Source: an uncultured Bacilli bacterium
Lineage (GTDB): Bacteria; Bacillota_I; Bacilli_A; ML615J-28; CAG-313
DNA length: 64,000 bases
Direction of reading: 5' to 3'
NCBI GenBank assembly: GCA_949879765.1
Contig: CATLBQ010000003.1
Location: 46,301-110,300 of the forward strand
The translations under genes and the position numbers were made by a program. Under the pieces are notes generated by a model that worked only from the letters and a program-made list of their open reading frames with translations, made no database searches and was not told the DNA's origin. Below are positions 32,660 to 42,765 of the stretch, one piece after another. Each line of letters opens with the position of its first letter. Position 1 is the first letter of the stretch.

Positions 32660-34288
32660 ATGGGAAAGAAGATGAGGTTGATTTCAAAAATTTCATTTTT
32701 GGTTTGGAGTATTTGTTTAGTGAGTGTCATTACGTTTGCTACCAAACAAGCCAGCCAAGTGTTTCGTGCATTGATGAAAATTGTGCCATTAAAAACAGTT
32801 AAAGTAGAAGATGTTGAACTGAGTATACCTCAGTATTATGTTGTAGGTAGGGAACATGAATTAAGATATACAGTATACCCACAAACTACAGAAGATGCTG
32901 GACTTAAATTTGAATCACTTGATCCAGATGTTTTCAAGGTAAATGGCAATTCAAGAATTGTTGGCCTTCGAACAGAAGAAGAAAATACTTTTGGACGATT
33001 ACGTATTACTTCTTCTAGCAATCCAGATTTTGAAAAAATTGTTGATTTAGAGTTCAAAAAAACATATCCTGCAGGTTTGACTTTTGAAATATACAAATGG
33101 AAGACCACATATGATGAAGAAACAAAAGCGTATGACTGGCAAAAAGATGTGCCGATTTATCTTACGTATAAATTGATTGCAGGAAGCGATGCTATATCAG
33201 AAGCAGGGGTTACATTTACCTATGATGAAGAATATATAGAAAAAGTCAATGATTATAAATTTATTCCTAGAAAAGAAACAGGTGATGCGCCTACGGCAAT
33301 TACTTGTACAGCAAGCAATGGTAAATCGGTTACTTTGAATTTTAGAATTACTCCCCATACAGAAGTAGAAGCGATTAGTGCTTTTAGTTTAGTTGATACG
33401 AATAATAATCCCATGTCCATTGATGAACCACTGTTAGTTGGTTCAAATCCTAAAGTATACTTGAAAAATGGAGACGATTTAGTTTATACGGATTATGTTC
33501 TTTCTTCTAGTGATGAATCAGTATTGGGGGTAACTAGCAGTGATAATTTGGTTCTTAGAAAAGCGGGCAAAGCTGTTCTTACAGTTACAGTCCCTAATGC
33601 AGAAAAAGAAATTACTTATGCCAAAGAGATCACAGTCAAGAATCAACTCAATTTGCCAGTACTTTCTGGAGATGTCATCCAAGAAGATGGTACAATTGTT
33701 TTAAAATATGATACAAGAGCAAAAATTACATATGCTTATCCATGGAATACTACCTATAGAAGAATGAGTATCAAATGTGGTAGTATTGGTCTTTTAGCTA
33801 CAGACCCTAACGATGTCAATTACTTTTATATGCGAGGATTAAAAATTGGTGATACAACGATGACCATTACCATCAACGATGGTTTTCAAGAGATGTCGCA
33901 AGTTTATAAAGTGAAGGTCATCCGTGAGAAAGTCGATGGTCTTTCTACGAGTGCACTTTCCCGTATTGTGAGTAAGTATTTAGGTCATATGCTCTTTTTT
34001 ATGATTGATGGTTTTCTTGCTTGTTGGGCCTTTTTAATCCACTCTACTCAAAAAAGAAGAATTAGAGGTGTTTTGGCCTTGCTCACTTCAGGATTATATT
34101 TGGCATGTTTAACAGAGTTTATCCAATATTTTATTCCTGGTAGAAATTGTTGTGTAGAAGATGTTGTTTTAGATACAACAGGTTATTTTATTGGTGCAGC
34201 CATCTTTCTCATTCTATGGATAATCAAAACTATTGTATTTAAGTGTATACAAATTGCCAAAAAAGGTAAAAAGAAGCAGTCTGCATAA
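32660..34288 (+). CDS. VanZ-like membrane protein with large extracellular Ig-like insertion
   Basis: N-terminal TM, ~400-aa beta-rich ectodomain, then VanZ-type LGHMLFFMIDGFLACWAFL ... TEFIQYFIPGRNCCVEDVVLDTTGYFIGA. Confidence 0.75.
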   Translation: MGKKMRLISKISFLVWSICLVSVITFATKQASQVFRALMKIVPLKTVKVEDVELSIPQYYVVGREHELRYTVYPQTTEDAGLKFESLDPDVFKVNGNSRIVGLRTEEENTFGRLRITSSSNPDFEKIVDLEFKKTYPAGLTFEIYKWKTTYDEETKAYDWQKDVPIYLTYKLIAGSDAISEAGVTFTYDEEYIEKVNDYKFIPRKETGDAPTAITCTASNGKSVTLNFRITPHTEVEAISAFSLVDTNNNPMSIDEPLLVGSNPKVYLKNGDDLVYTDYVLSSSDESVLGVTSSDNLVLRKAGKAVLTVTVPNAEKEITYAKEITVKNQLNLPVLSGDVIQEDGTIVLKYDTRAKITYAYPWNTTYRRMSIKCGSIGLLATDPNDVNYFYMRGLKIGDTTMTITINDGFQEMSQVYKVKVIREKVDGLSTSALSRIVSKYLGHMLFFMIDGFLACWAFLIHSTQKRRIRGVLALLTSGLYLACLTEFIQYFIPGRNCCVEDVVLDTTGYFIGAAIFLILWIIKTIVFKCIQIAKKGKKKQSA

Positions 34289-34436
34289 AAGGAGAAAGAA
34301 ATTCTCTAGTTTAGAGAGTTTCTTTTTTTTATTCTCTTTTAGAAGATATAGATTAGCGATATCAAAATCAAAAGAATAGGTTGAATAAAAAAGGGTATAT
34401 TTATATAATGGTAGTGTAAAAAACAGGAGGGCATAT

Positions 34437-35213
34437 ATGACAAAAAAAGAAATTAGAAAACAATATCGAATGAATAAGAAAACTTTAAAAAGATCTTATA
34501 AAAGACATAAAACATTGATTAAAAATCAATATGTCCAAAACTTGGATAATTATTATGAACAAAAAGGCGGAAGGCCTAGCACGAATCCCCCTTATCGCAG
34601 TGTTTTAGAAGAGATTGGGAATGCGGTTACACATGGACTAGGGAGTTTATTTTCGATGATTGCTTTTATTTTCATGCTCATTGAGTCCCGTACTATACAA
34701 CAATATGTGGGTGCTTTTGTTTATTTTATGGGATTATTTTTAATGTTTACGATGAGTACACTATACCACTGTTTCCCTTATGGTAGTAAAGTTAAACGGA
34801 TATTTAGACGCTTTGATTATTCTTCTATTTATTTGTTGATTGGTGCAACATTCGCCCCTATTTTGCTTTGTTATATTGGCGGAACTATTGGTACTCTCTT
34901 TTTTATTGTTCAGTGGATAATTATTATTATAGGCATTACATTTATTGCAATATTTGGACCAACACGTTTAAAATTTATTCATTTTCCTTTGTATATTTTG
35001 TTAGGATGGAGTGGCCTTTTCTTTTTACCAAATATGATAAAGCATAATATTGTATTATTTGGATATATCTTGAGTGGTGGAATTGTTTATACATTAGGGA
35101 TTATTCCGTTCGTAATTGATAAAAAGGTTTCTCATTTCATTTGGCATATATTTGTAATGATAGGTGCACTCGTTCAGTGGCTAGGCATTTATCTTTGCTT
35201 ATATTTAAGATAG
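34437..35213 (+). CDS. hemolysin III/PAQR family membrane protein with basic N-terminal extension
   Basis: EEIGNAVTHGLGSLFSMIAF, STLYHCFPYGSKVKRIFRRFDYSSIYLLIGATFAPI. Confidence 0.85.
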   Translation: MTKKEIRKQYRMNKKTLKRSYKRHKTLIKNQYVQNLDNYYEQKGGRPSTNPPYRSVLEEIGNAVTHGLGSLFSMIAFIFMLIESRTIQQYVGAFVYFMGLFLMFTMSTLYHCFPYGSKVKRIFRRFDYSSIYLLIGATFAPILLCYIGGTIGTLFFIVQWIIIIIGITFIAIFGPTRLKFIHFPLYILLGWSGLFFLPNMIKHNIVLFGYILSGGIVYTLGIIPFVIDKKVSHFIWHIFVMIGALVQWLGIYLCLYLR

Positions 35214-35414
35214 TAAATATTTGGATATATATAATACTAGTAAAAATTTTAAAAAAATGTATAATAAAAATGAAAAAAGATTGACATTTGTCTTTTGTCA
35301 GTCTTTTTTAATATCAAATTTATCATAATTTTATACGCAAAAATTAGCACTTTATTAGCGCACGATATGTTATAATAAGAATATATAAAATTCGTGATAT
35401 AAATAGGAGAATAT

Positions 35415-37289
35415 ATGAAGAGTCCATCATATAAAAGGATAATTATTTTTCTTTTTGCACTTATTCTTTGTATAAGTAGCACTATTGGGATATTGTATTT
35501 CTCACATCATTATCAAGATATTTATCAAATACCGAAAGTAGAATATGCTACCATTGATTTGCAAGAATATGATATCAATACACGTAAGGTAGATTATTTG
35601 TTAGCTGGGGAATGGGAATTTTATTACAATCAATGGATTGTAACTGATGGTATTTTGGAAGAAAAAACGGGAATGATTACTTTGCCTTGTCGTTGGAATG
35701 AATATTATGATATCCCAAAAGAGGGGTATGCATCTTATCGTTTGATGATTCAAAATCCTCACCCAGGAGAAATGCTTTCTATTGTATTAAATAATTATAG
35801 GGGTACTTATCGCGCATTTATCAATGGTCAGTTGGTGTGTTGTTCTGGTGAATTATCAAAAGAAAAAGGGCAGTCTTTTTCAAGAGGTAGAGCCACTTAT
35901 CAGCATCCTTTTGAAGTCAAATCTAATCAAGATATCGAGTTGGTTATTGAGGTTGGTCATCATAACATTGGGGGCTTTTATAGTGTACCTTGGCTAACTG
36001 GAGCATCATTTACTAGTGAAACGCATCGTTTGGCTAATCGAATCACATTTTTGATTCTATTTATGATAGGAAATATGTTTTGCTTTTTGATGATGAGTCT
36101 TGTACTAAATTTAGGTATTTATAAAAAAGAAAAAATGATTTGTTATAGCGTTTTGTTGCTCTCATTATTTTTCAACCAGATTGTTTCAAAAGATGGTTGT
36201 TTGATTTGGACTCAATTTTTTCAAAGTGTGGATTATCGCATATATGCTCGGTTGTGGCTATTGAGTATCTTTTTTATTTTCACATCTTTTTTATGGGTAC
36301 TCAAAAAAGAAGGAATTCAAAGTAAATTTCCTTTTTGGATAAACATATTACCTATCTTAGTAAATGTTATATTAATCGAAATTCTTTTTGGCACCAAGCG
36401 ATATGTTTTAGTGCCTATATGTTTACTAGGTTTGTATTTTTTGTATTGGCATTTTAAAGTATATATGAATCAAACCATTAAACGCACGACAAAATGGTTT
36501 TACTGTGTTTTTATGATTCTTTTGTTTGATGTTCTTCAAATGGAGTTATTAGATAGTACAGGTATAATTGTGTTTGGTACAGAAGGAATTGTATCGTTTT
36601 TATTACTTTTCCTGATATTTCTTGTAACAATTTATAATTATTTTAAAATTAGAGTCATTGTAAAAGAAAATGCAAGGATGTTAGAAGTAGAAAATGAACT
36701 TAGAAAAATCAAAGAAAAAACACTAAGAGCTCAAATCAAACCTCATTTCATTTTTAATACACTGACCTGTATTCAACATTTATATCACGAAAATATAGTA
36801 AAAGGGGATATAGCATTGACTACATTTTCCAATCATCTGCGTTTAAATGTAGATACAGAAACGAAAGATTTAGTTGATTTTGAATCAGAGATAGATAATA
36901 TTCAAAATTATTTTCAATTAGAGAATATGCGATATGGAAATACAATGAATTTGTATTTTGATATCAATACAATTGATTTTCAATTGCCTATTTTATCATT
37001 ACAGCCATTTGTAGAAAATAGTATCAAACATGGTAAATTATCAACAAAAATGGATGGTTGGATTCAAATTAGTAGTATAGAGGAACAAAACCAAATTATT
37101 ATTCGAATTGTGGATAATGGGGTAGGATTTCATCAAGAACAAGTTCGCAAAGATGCGTGTGGTATTAAAAATTGTAAAGAACGTTTGAAATTATTGCTTG
37201 GTGCAAGTGTTACGATTTATTCTATTATCCATCAAGGAACGATGATTGAAATTCGTTTTGCTAAGCCAAAAAAGGAGACACATATATGA
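35415..37289 (+). CDS. sensor histidine kinase (7TMR-DISM-like sensor, LytS-type kinase)
   Basis: Extracellular jelly-roll-like domain, ~7 TM, QIKPHFIFNTLTCIQHL, ENSIKHGK, DNGVGF. Confidence 0.85.
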   Translation: MKSPSYKRIIIFLFALILCISSTIGILYFSHHYQDIYQIPKVEYATIDLQEYDINTRKVDYLLAGEWEFYYNQWIVTDGILEEKTGMITLPCRWNEYYDIPKEGYASYRLMIQNPHPGEMLSIVLNNYRGTYRAFINGQLVCCSGELSKEKGQSFSRGRATYQHPFEVKSNQDIELVIEVGHHNIGGFYSVPWLTGASFTSETHRLANRITFLILFMIGNMFCFLMMSLVLNLGIYKKEKMICYSVLLLSLFFNQIVSKDGCLIWTQFFQSVDYRIYARLWLLSIFFIFTSFLWVLKKEGIQSKFPFWINILPILVNVILIEILFGTKRYVLVPICLLGLYFLYWHFKVYMNQTIKRTTKWFYCVFMILLFDVLQMELLDSTGIIVFGTEGIVSFLLLFLIFLVTIYNYFKIRVIVKENARMLEVENELRKIKEKTLRAQIKPHFIFNTLTCIQHLYHENIVKGDIALTTFSNHLRLNVDTETKDLVDFESEIDNIQNYFQLENMRYGNTMNLYFDINTIDFQLPILSLQPFVENSIKHGKLSTKMDGWIQISSIEEQNQIIIRIVDNGVGFHQEQVRKDACGIKNCKERLKLLLGASVTIYSIIHQGTMIEIRFAKPKKETHI

Positions 37290-38074
37290 AAATAATTGTA
37301 GTAGATGATGAATTTGCGGCATTAAATACTTTTTTATATCATGTGATTGATAAATATGATATAGAAATTAAAATGTTTATGAAAAATCCATTAGATAGTA
37401 TTGAATATACACAAAAACATAAAGTAGATGCGGCTTTTTTAGATATCAATTTATTAGATGTAGATGGAATAGATTTAGCCGAAAAACTCATTCATATTCA
37501 ACCTGACATATTGATAGTTTTTATTTCTGGGTATGCTTTTGATAAAGAGGAAATTAACAAAAGAGTTGGTCAAAATCTATTGGGATTTTGCAATAAACCT
37601 TATAAACCTGAGATTTTGGATAAATATATGTTAAAAATTCTAAATGCTAAAAATCGCCCAGTTATTAATATTAAAACATTTGGGGCATTTAATATCTTTT
37701 TAAATGATAGACCTATTTTATTTTTATCTTCAAAAAGTCAGGAATTGCTTGCACTTTTGGTTGATCGAAATGGAGCAACAGTAACAATGGGAGAAGCGAT
37801 TTGTTCGCTTTGACCAGATTATCCACTAGAAAAAAGCAAAATTCTTTACCGAGATGCAGTATGGAAATTAAGAAAAGCTTTAAAGGAAAACGGTTTAGAA
37901 GAACTAGTAGAATTCAAAAGAGCATTATTATATGTCAATAAAATTTATCCATGTGATTACTGGGATTATTTAAAGCACCCAAACGATGCTTTTGATGGAG
38001 AATATATGACAAGTTATGATTGGAGTATTACTACACAAAATAGACTCTGTATTCTTTTAGATAAAATACGATAA
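37286..38074 (+). pseudogene. response regulator interrupted by in-frame TGA at 37811-37813
   Basis: Receiver domain VDDEFAALNTF, AAFLDINLLDVDGIDLA; after the TGA the same frame continues PDYPLEKSKILYRDAVWKLRKALKENGLEELVEFKRALLYVNKIYPCDYWDYL to TAA at 38074. Confidence 0.85.
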
Positions 38075-38108
38075 ATATAAAACAAGAAGGTATATGCATA
38101 ATTAGATG

Positions 38109-38137
38109 AATCCCTATATAGGGGTTTTCTTTTTTAT
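38109..38137 (+). terminator. intrinsic terminator
   Basis: AATCCCTATATAGGGGTTTTCTTTTTT. Confidence 0.6.
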
Positions 38138-38237
38138 AAAGAAAGATTATAAATAAAAAATCTTAATATTTGCGAAAATATTTGATTTCGATTATAATAT
38201 ATCATGGTTAAAATGAAAAAATAAAGGAGAAAAAAAC

Positions 38238-38930
38238 ATGAACTATACAAATGAAGTAAAAGAAATGTGTAGTGTAAAAGTTGGTGCAAGTCATGGTTGT
38301 GCTCCAATTCCACAAGAAGGAAAATGGACTTATTCTCGTGAAATCAAAGACATCAATGGTTTTACACATGGTATTGGATGGTGTGCTCCTCAACAAGGTG
38401 CATGTAAACTCACATTGAATGTAAAAAATGGTATTATTGAAGAAGCGTTAGTGGAAACTATTGGTTGTTCTGGAATGACACACTCAGCAGCTATGGCTAG
38501 TGAAGCAATTGTAGGTAAAACTGTTTTAGAAGCAGTCAATACAGACTTAGTATGTGATGCAATCAACACAGCAATGAGAGAATTATTCTTACAAATCATC
38601 TATGGTCGTACACAATCTGCATTTTCAGAAGGTGGCCTTTCAATTGGCGCAGGTCTTGAAGATTTAGGGAAAGGTTTAAGAAGCCAAGTAGGTACAGCAT
38701 ATAGTACAAAAGAAAAAGGACCAAGATATTTAGAACTTGCAGAAGGATACATTACTCGTTTAGCACTAGATGCTGAAAACCAAATCATTGGTTATGAATA
38801 TATGAATTTAGGTAAATTTACTGACTTCTTAAAGAAGGGTATGAACGCTGATGAAGCAATGAAGAAAGCAACAGGTACATATGGTAGATTTGCTGATGGA
38901 TCAAAATATATTGATCCTCGTCAAGAATAG
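38238..38930 (+). CDS. NifU-like iron-sulfur cluster scaffold-type protein
   Basis: GWCAPQQGACKLTLNVKNGIIEEALVETIGCSGMTHSAAMASEAIVGKTV; paired with GGGtGRT protein. Confidence 0.75.
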   Translation: MNYTNEVKEMCSVKVGASHGCAPIPQEGKWTYSREIKDINGFTHGIGWCAPQQGACKLTLNVKNGIIEEALVETIGCSGMTHSAAMASEAIVGKTVLEAVNTDLVCDAINTAMRELFLQIIYGRTQSAFSEGGLSIGAGLEDLGKGLRSQVGTAYSTKEKGPRYLELAEGYITRLALDAENQIIGYEYMNLGKFTDFLKKGMNADEAMKKATGTYGRFADGSKYIDPRQE

Positions 38931-38941
38931 GAGGTTACAAC

Positions 38942-39943
38942 ATGGCATTATTTGAAAGTTATGAAAGAAGAATAGATCAAATCAACAAAGCTTTAAATGA
39001 AAATGGAATTGCCTCTATTGAAGAAGCAAAAGCAATTTGCGATCAAGCAGGTGTTGATGCATATAATATTGTAAAAGGAATTCAACCAATTTGTTTTGAA
39101 AATGCATGTTGGGCTTATACAGTAGGTGCAGCCATTGCATTAAAGAATAATGCAAAAAATGCAAGTGAAGCTGCAAAATATATTGGTGTAGGTTTACAAT
39201 CTTTCTGTATTCCTGGTAGTGTTGCTGATGATAGAAAAGTTGGTCTTGGTCATGGTAATCTTGGTGCAATGCTATTATCAGAAGAAACAAAATGTTTTGC
39301 TTTCTTAGCAGGTCATGAATCTTTTGCAGCAGCAGAAGGTGCAATTGGTATAGCAAAAACAGCAAATAAAGTAAGAAAAGATCCACTTCGTGTTATTTTA
39401 AATGGTCTTGGAAAAGATGCAGCAAAGATCATTTCTAGAATCAATGGATTTACTCATGTTGAAACAAAATTTGATTATACAACAGGTAAACTAGAAGTCG
39501 TATCTCGTACCAAATATTCTGATGGAGAAAGATCACTTGTTAACTGCTATGGCGCAGATGATGTACGTGAAGGTGTTGCTATTATGCACTTAGAAGGTGT
39601 TGATGTATCTATTACAGGTAACTCAACAAATCCAACTCGTTTCCAACATCCTGTTGCTGGTACATATAAGAAAGAATGTATTGAACTTGGTAAAAAGTAT
39701 TTCTCTGTTGCATCAGGTGGTGGAACTGGTCGTACACTTCACCCAGATAATATGGCAGCAGGTCCTGCTTCATATGGCTTTACAGATACACTTGGTAGAA
39801 TGCATTCAGATGCACAATTTGCAGGATCATCTTCTGTACCTGCTCATGTAGAAATGATGGGATTAATCGGTATGGGAAATAACCCAATGGTTGGTGCAAC
39901 AGTAGCAGTAGCGGTTGCTGTAGCACAAGCATTAGCAAAATAA
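38942..39943 (+). CDS. GGGtGRT family protein
   Basis: SVASGGGTGRTLHPDNMAAGPASYGFTDTLGRMHSDAQFAGSSSVPAHVEMMGLIGMGNNPMVG. Confidence 0.88.
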   Translation: MALFESYERRIDQINKALNENGIASIEEAKAICDQAGVDAYNIVKGIQPICFENACWAYTVGAAIALKNNAKNASEAAKYIGVGLQSFCIPGSVADDRKVGLGHGNLGAMLLSEETKCFAFLAGHESFAAAEGAIGIAKTANKVRKDPLRVILNGLGKDAAKIISRINGFTHVETKFDYTTGKLEVVSRTKYSDGERSLVNCYGADDVREGVAIMHLEGVDVSITGNSTNPTRFQHPVAGTYKKECIELGKKYFSVASGGGTGRTLHPDNMAAGPASYGFTDTLGRMHSDAQFAGSSSVPAHVEMMGLIGMGNNPMVGATVAVAVAVAQALAK

Positions 39944-40130
39944 GTAGAATAATAGATTAAAATCAAAAATACTTTCGCAATCATTTGTGGAAGTATTTTT
40001 TATATCTAATCGAATCATGTATTATTTTGTAAAGATAAAAAATATAGCGACAAAAATTGACATAATGACGTGCTAAACTAAATGAGATATCATTTAGAAG
40101 GGGAAAGCAAAGGATTCAATTCAAAAAGTA

Positions 40131-40379
40131 TTGCTAGAATTAAGTATGCATTATAACAAAACACAAATTGTATTATTTATTTACGAACAATTTATTGATA
40201 AAGGTATGGTTCAACCTGACGAGATTAAAAAGAAATTTTCCTTAGAGGAAAGAACATTTTTAAGATATATTGCAGAAGTCAGAGCGTATCTTTATAACTT
40301 TTATAAAGGGTTTGATATTTATTATGTACGCTCTCAAGGTATATATAAATATGTAGGCTATACAAAAGAAGTAGCGTAA
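40131..40379 (+). CDS. small HTH protein (WYL-regulator-like N-terminal domain only)
   Basis: 82 aa; KKKFSLEERTFLRYIAEVRAYL recognition-helix-like segment; no effector domain. Confidence 0.6.
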   Translation: MLELSMHYNKTQIVLFIYEQFIDKGMVQPDEIKKKFSLEERTFLRYIAEVRAYLYNFYKGFDIYYVRSQGIYKYVGYTKEVA

Positions 40380-40444
40380 AACAATATATCAATTTGATTC
40401 AAATGCATTCGAGATGAATGGTTCGATAACATCAAGCACATTGA

Positions 40445-40473
40445 TTGAAAAAAAAATCAAGTTATAGTATAAT
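40445..40473 (+). promoter_or_regulatory. sigma-A promoter upstream of oad operon
   Basis: TTGAAA-17 bp-TATAAT. Confidence 0.7.
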
Positions 40474-40565
40474 AACTTTGCAAAATTTGGTTTTTTTAAC
40501 ACAAGAAACCAGAAAATGAAATGAGCGTTTTGATGTATAGAATACGCAGAAAATACATATGAGTG

Positions 40566-40617
40566 GAAAATACGCAAGAAGTATACATCAGTATGCTTTT
40601 TGCGTTTTCTATTTTTA
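40566..40617 (+). terminator. leader terminator (possible attenuator) before oadA
   Basis: GAAAATACGCAAGAAGTATAC atca GTATGCTTTTTGCGTTTTCTATTTTT. Confidence 0.65.
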
Positions 40618-40645
40618 CAAAAAATAAGATAAGAAGGAGAAAAAT

Positions 40646-42049
40646 ATGGGTGTTAAAATTGTTGATACTTGTTTAAGAGATGGACATCAATCCCTAATTG
40701 CAACACGTCTAACAACAGAAGATATTTTGCCTGTTGCTGAGCTTCTAGATAAAGCTGGTTTTTATGCTTTAGAAGTTTGGGGTGGTGCAACATTTGATGC
40801 ATGTCTTCGTTTCTTAAATGAAGATCCGTGGGAAAGATTACGTGCTATTCGTAAGGCTTGCCCTAATACTAAATTACAAATGTTATTTAGAGGACAAAAT
40901 ATTTTAGGATATCGTCACTATTCAGATGAACTTGTTGAAAAATTTGTTCAAAAGTCATTAGAAAACGGAATAGATATTATTCGTGTGTTTGATGCTTTAA
41001 ATGATTTACGTAATTTAAAAAGTGCTGTTGATGCAACAAATAAGTACAAAAAAGAGTATGGTGGACATTGTCAAATTGCATTGTCATATACAACTAGTCC
41101 AGTACATACCATCGATTACTATGTAAATCTAGCACAACAAGTTGAAAAAATGGGCGCTGATTCTATTTGTATCAAAGATATGGCTGGTGTACTTTTACCT
41201 GATGCTGCCTATGAACTAGTATCTAGAATCAAGGCATCAGTTCAGATTCCACTAGAATTACATACACACTGTACAGGTGGTGTTGCGGAAATGACAGTAA
41301 TGAGAGCCATTGAAGCAGGTATTGATATTGTAGATACTGCCTTATCACCATTTTCTGGGGGAACAAGTCAACCTTGTACAGAAGCATTAGAATATGTACT
41401 TCAAGGCTCAAAATATGATCCAAAATTAAATTTAGATTATTTGAAACAAGCATGCGACAAATTAACAGTGATAAAAGATCGTTTCCTTGCTAGTGGAGGA
41501 TTAAATCCAAAAGCATTGACAACGAATCCAAATATTTTAAAATACCAAGTTCCAGGTGGTATGCTTTCTAATTTGATGAGTCAATTGAAAGGTCAAGGAG
41601 CGATGGACAAATACGAAGAAGTGTTAAATGAAATTCCACGTGTTCGAAAAGATTTAGGATATCCTCCTTTGGTTACACCACTTTCACAAATGGTAGGTAC
41701 ACAAGCGGTTATGAATGTTATCAGTGGTGAACGCTATAAAATGAGCCCAGGAGAAGTGAAAGCGTATCTTAGAGGTGAATATGGTCAAGCACCTGCTCCA
41801 ATTGATGAAGATATCCGTAAAAAAATCATTGGAGATGCTTCTGTGATTACGCATCGTCCAGCAGATGATATTGCTCCAGAATTTGATGCAATGAAAGCAA
41901 AATATGCTTTGATTGTAGAATCAGATGAAGATGTATTGTCATGTGCGTTATTTGAAAATGTAGCTGTAAAATTCTTAGAATCTCGTCATGCTCCAGTTCA
42001 AGCCGAAGAAAAAGATGAAGTTGAAGAATTTGAAGTATTCATTGGGTAG
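40646..42049 (+). CDS. oadA: oxaloacetate decarboxylase alpha (carboxyltransferase) subunit
   Basis: DTCLRDGHQSLIATRLTTEDILP, CIKDMAGVLLPDAAYELVSRIK, LHTHCTGGVAEMT; biotin domain on a separate gene. Confidence 0.93.
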   Translation: MGVKIVDTCLRDGHQSLIATRLTTEDILPVAELLDKAGFYALEVWGGATFDACLRFLNEDPWERLRAIRKACPNTKLQMLFRGQNILGYRHYSDELVEKFVQKSLENGIDIIRVFDALNDLRNLKSAVDATNKYKKEYGGHCQIALSYTTSPVHTIDYYVNLAQQVEKMGADSICIKDMAGVLLPDAAYELVSRIKASVQIPLELHTHCTGGVAEMTVMRAIEAGIDIVDTALSPFSGGTSQPCTEALEYVLQGSKYDPKLNLDYLKQACDKLTVIKDRFLASGGLNPKALTTNPNILKYQVPGGMLSNLMSQLKGQGAMDKYEEVLNEIPRVRKDLGYPPLVTPLSQMVGTQAVMNVISGERYKMSPGEVKAYLRGEYGQAPAPIDEDIRKKIIGDASVITHRPADDIAPEFDAMKAKYALIVESDEDVLSCALFENVAVKFLESRHAPVQAEEKDEVEEFEVFIG

Positions 42050-42057
42050 GTGAAGAT

Positions 42058-42753
42058 ATGAAAAAATGGATGAAATTAGTATCGCTTGTTTTATTACTTA
42101 CTGTATTATTTACATTTACAGGATGTAAAAAAGCAAGAGAAAATTATGTCAAGAAAACATTTGAGGTAGAAAGGGTAGCAACTACGGAGACAAAAGAGGG
42201 GTATACATTTGTTGGTTACTATCAAATGAATGAAGAAAATAAAAAAGGCACCTTGTATTTACCAGGAGCAACTGTTCCAGCTGGTGAATATGAATTGATG
42301 TTTGTTGAAAATAGTAAGGTAGCATTGGATGGAAAATATTCATATCCATCCATGGTAGAAAGCGGATTAACTTTTGCAGGATGGTATACAACAGAAAATT
42401 TAAAACAAGGTTCAAGAGTAGCTGTTTCAGGTAGCGATGCAAATATTTTATATGCACGTTATATTACACTTGGAGATGCGGGACTTGTTGCCCTTACTTG
42501 TATTTTAATTGTATTTAGTATGCTTGCATTGCTTTGGGGTATTGTATCACTATTTAAGTTTTTTGCACCAAAGGAAAAAGTAGCACCAGCAAAAGCTACT
42601 GTAATGCCTACACAAAATGCTCCTCAAAAAGCATTTACAATGGCAGATGTAACGGATGAAGACATGATGGTTGCAGCTCTAGTTGCTTCCATTGATTATC
42701 GCAACCAAACAAAAGAAAATGTAAGGGTTGTTTCAATTAAACAAATCGGATAG
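42058..42753 (+). CDS. OadG-like small subunit with N-terminal lipoprotein/InlB-repeat-like ectodomain
   Basis: Lipobox FTGC; GLTFAGWYTTENLKQGSRV...ANILYARY InlB-like; single TM then basic/Ala-Pro tail and EDMMVAALVASIDYRNQTKENVRVVSIKQIG. Confidence 0.7.
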   Translation: MKKWMKLVSLVLLLTVLFTFTGCKKARENYVKKTFEVERVATTETKEGYTFVGYYQMNEENKKGTLYLPGATVPAGEYELMFVENSKVALDGKYSYPSMVESGLTFAGWYTTENLKQGSRVAVSGSDANILYARYITLGDAGLVALTCILIVFSMLALLWGIVSLFKFFAPKEKVAPAKATVMPTQNAPQKAFTMADVTDEDMMVAALVASIDYRNQTKENVRVVSIKQIG

Positions 42754-42765
42754 GAGAGGAAAAAT

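Noticed and set aside
37811-37813. Genome-wide UGA=Trp reassignment
   Set aside because: Trp is otherwise TGG and TGA acts as a terminal stop in several genes (10089, 22136, 22720), including one overlapping the next start
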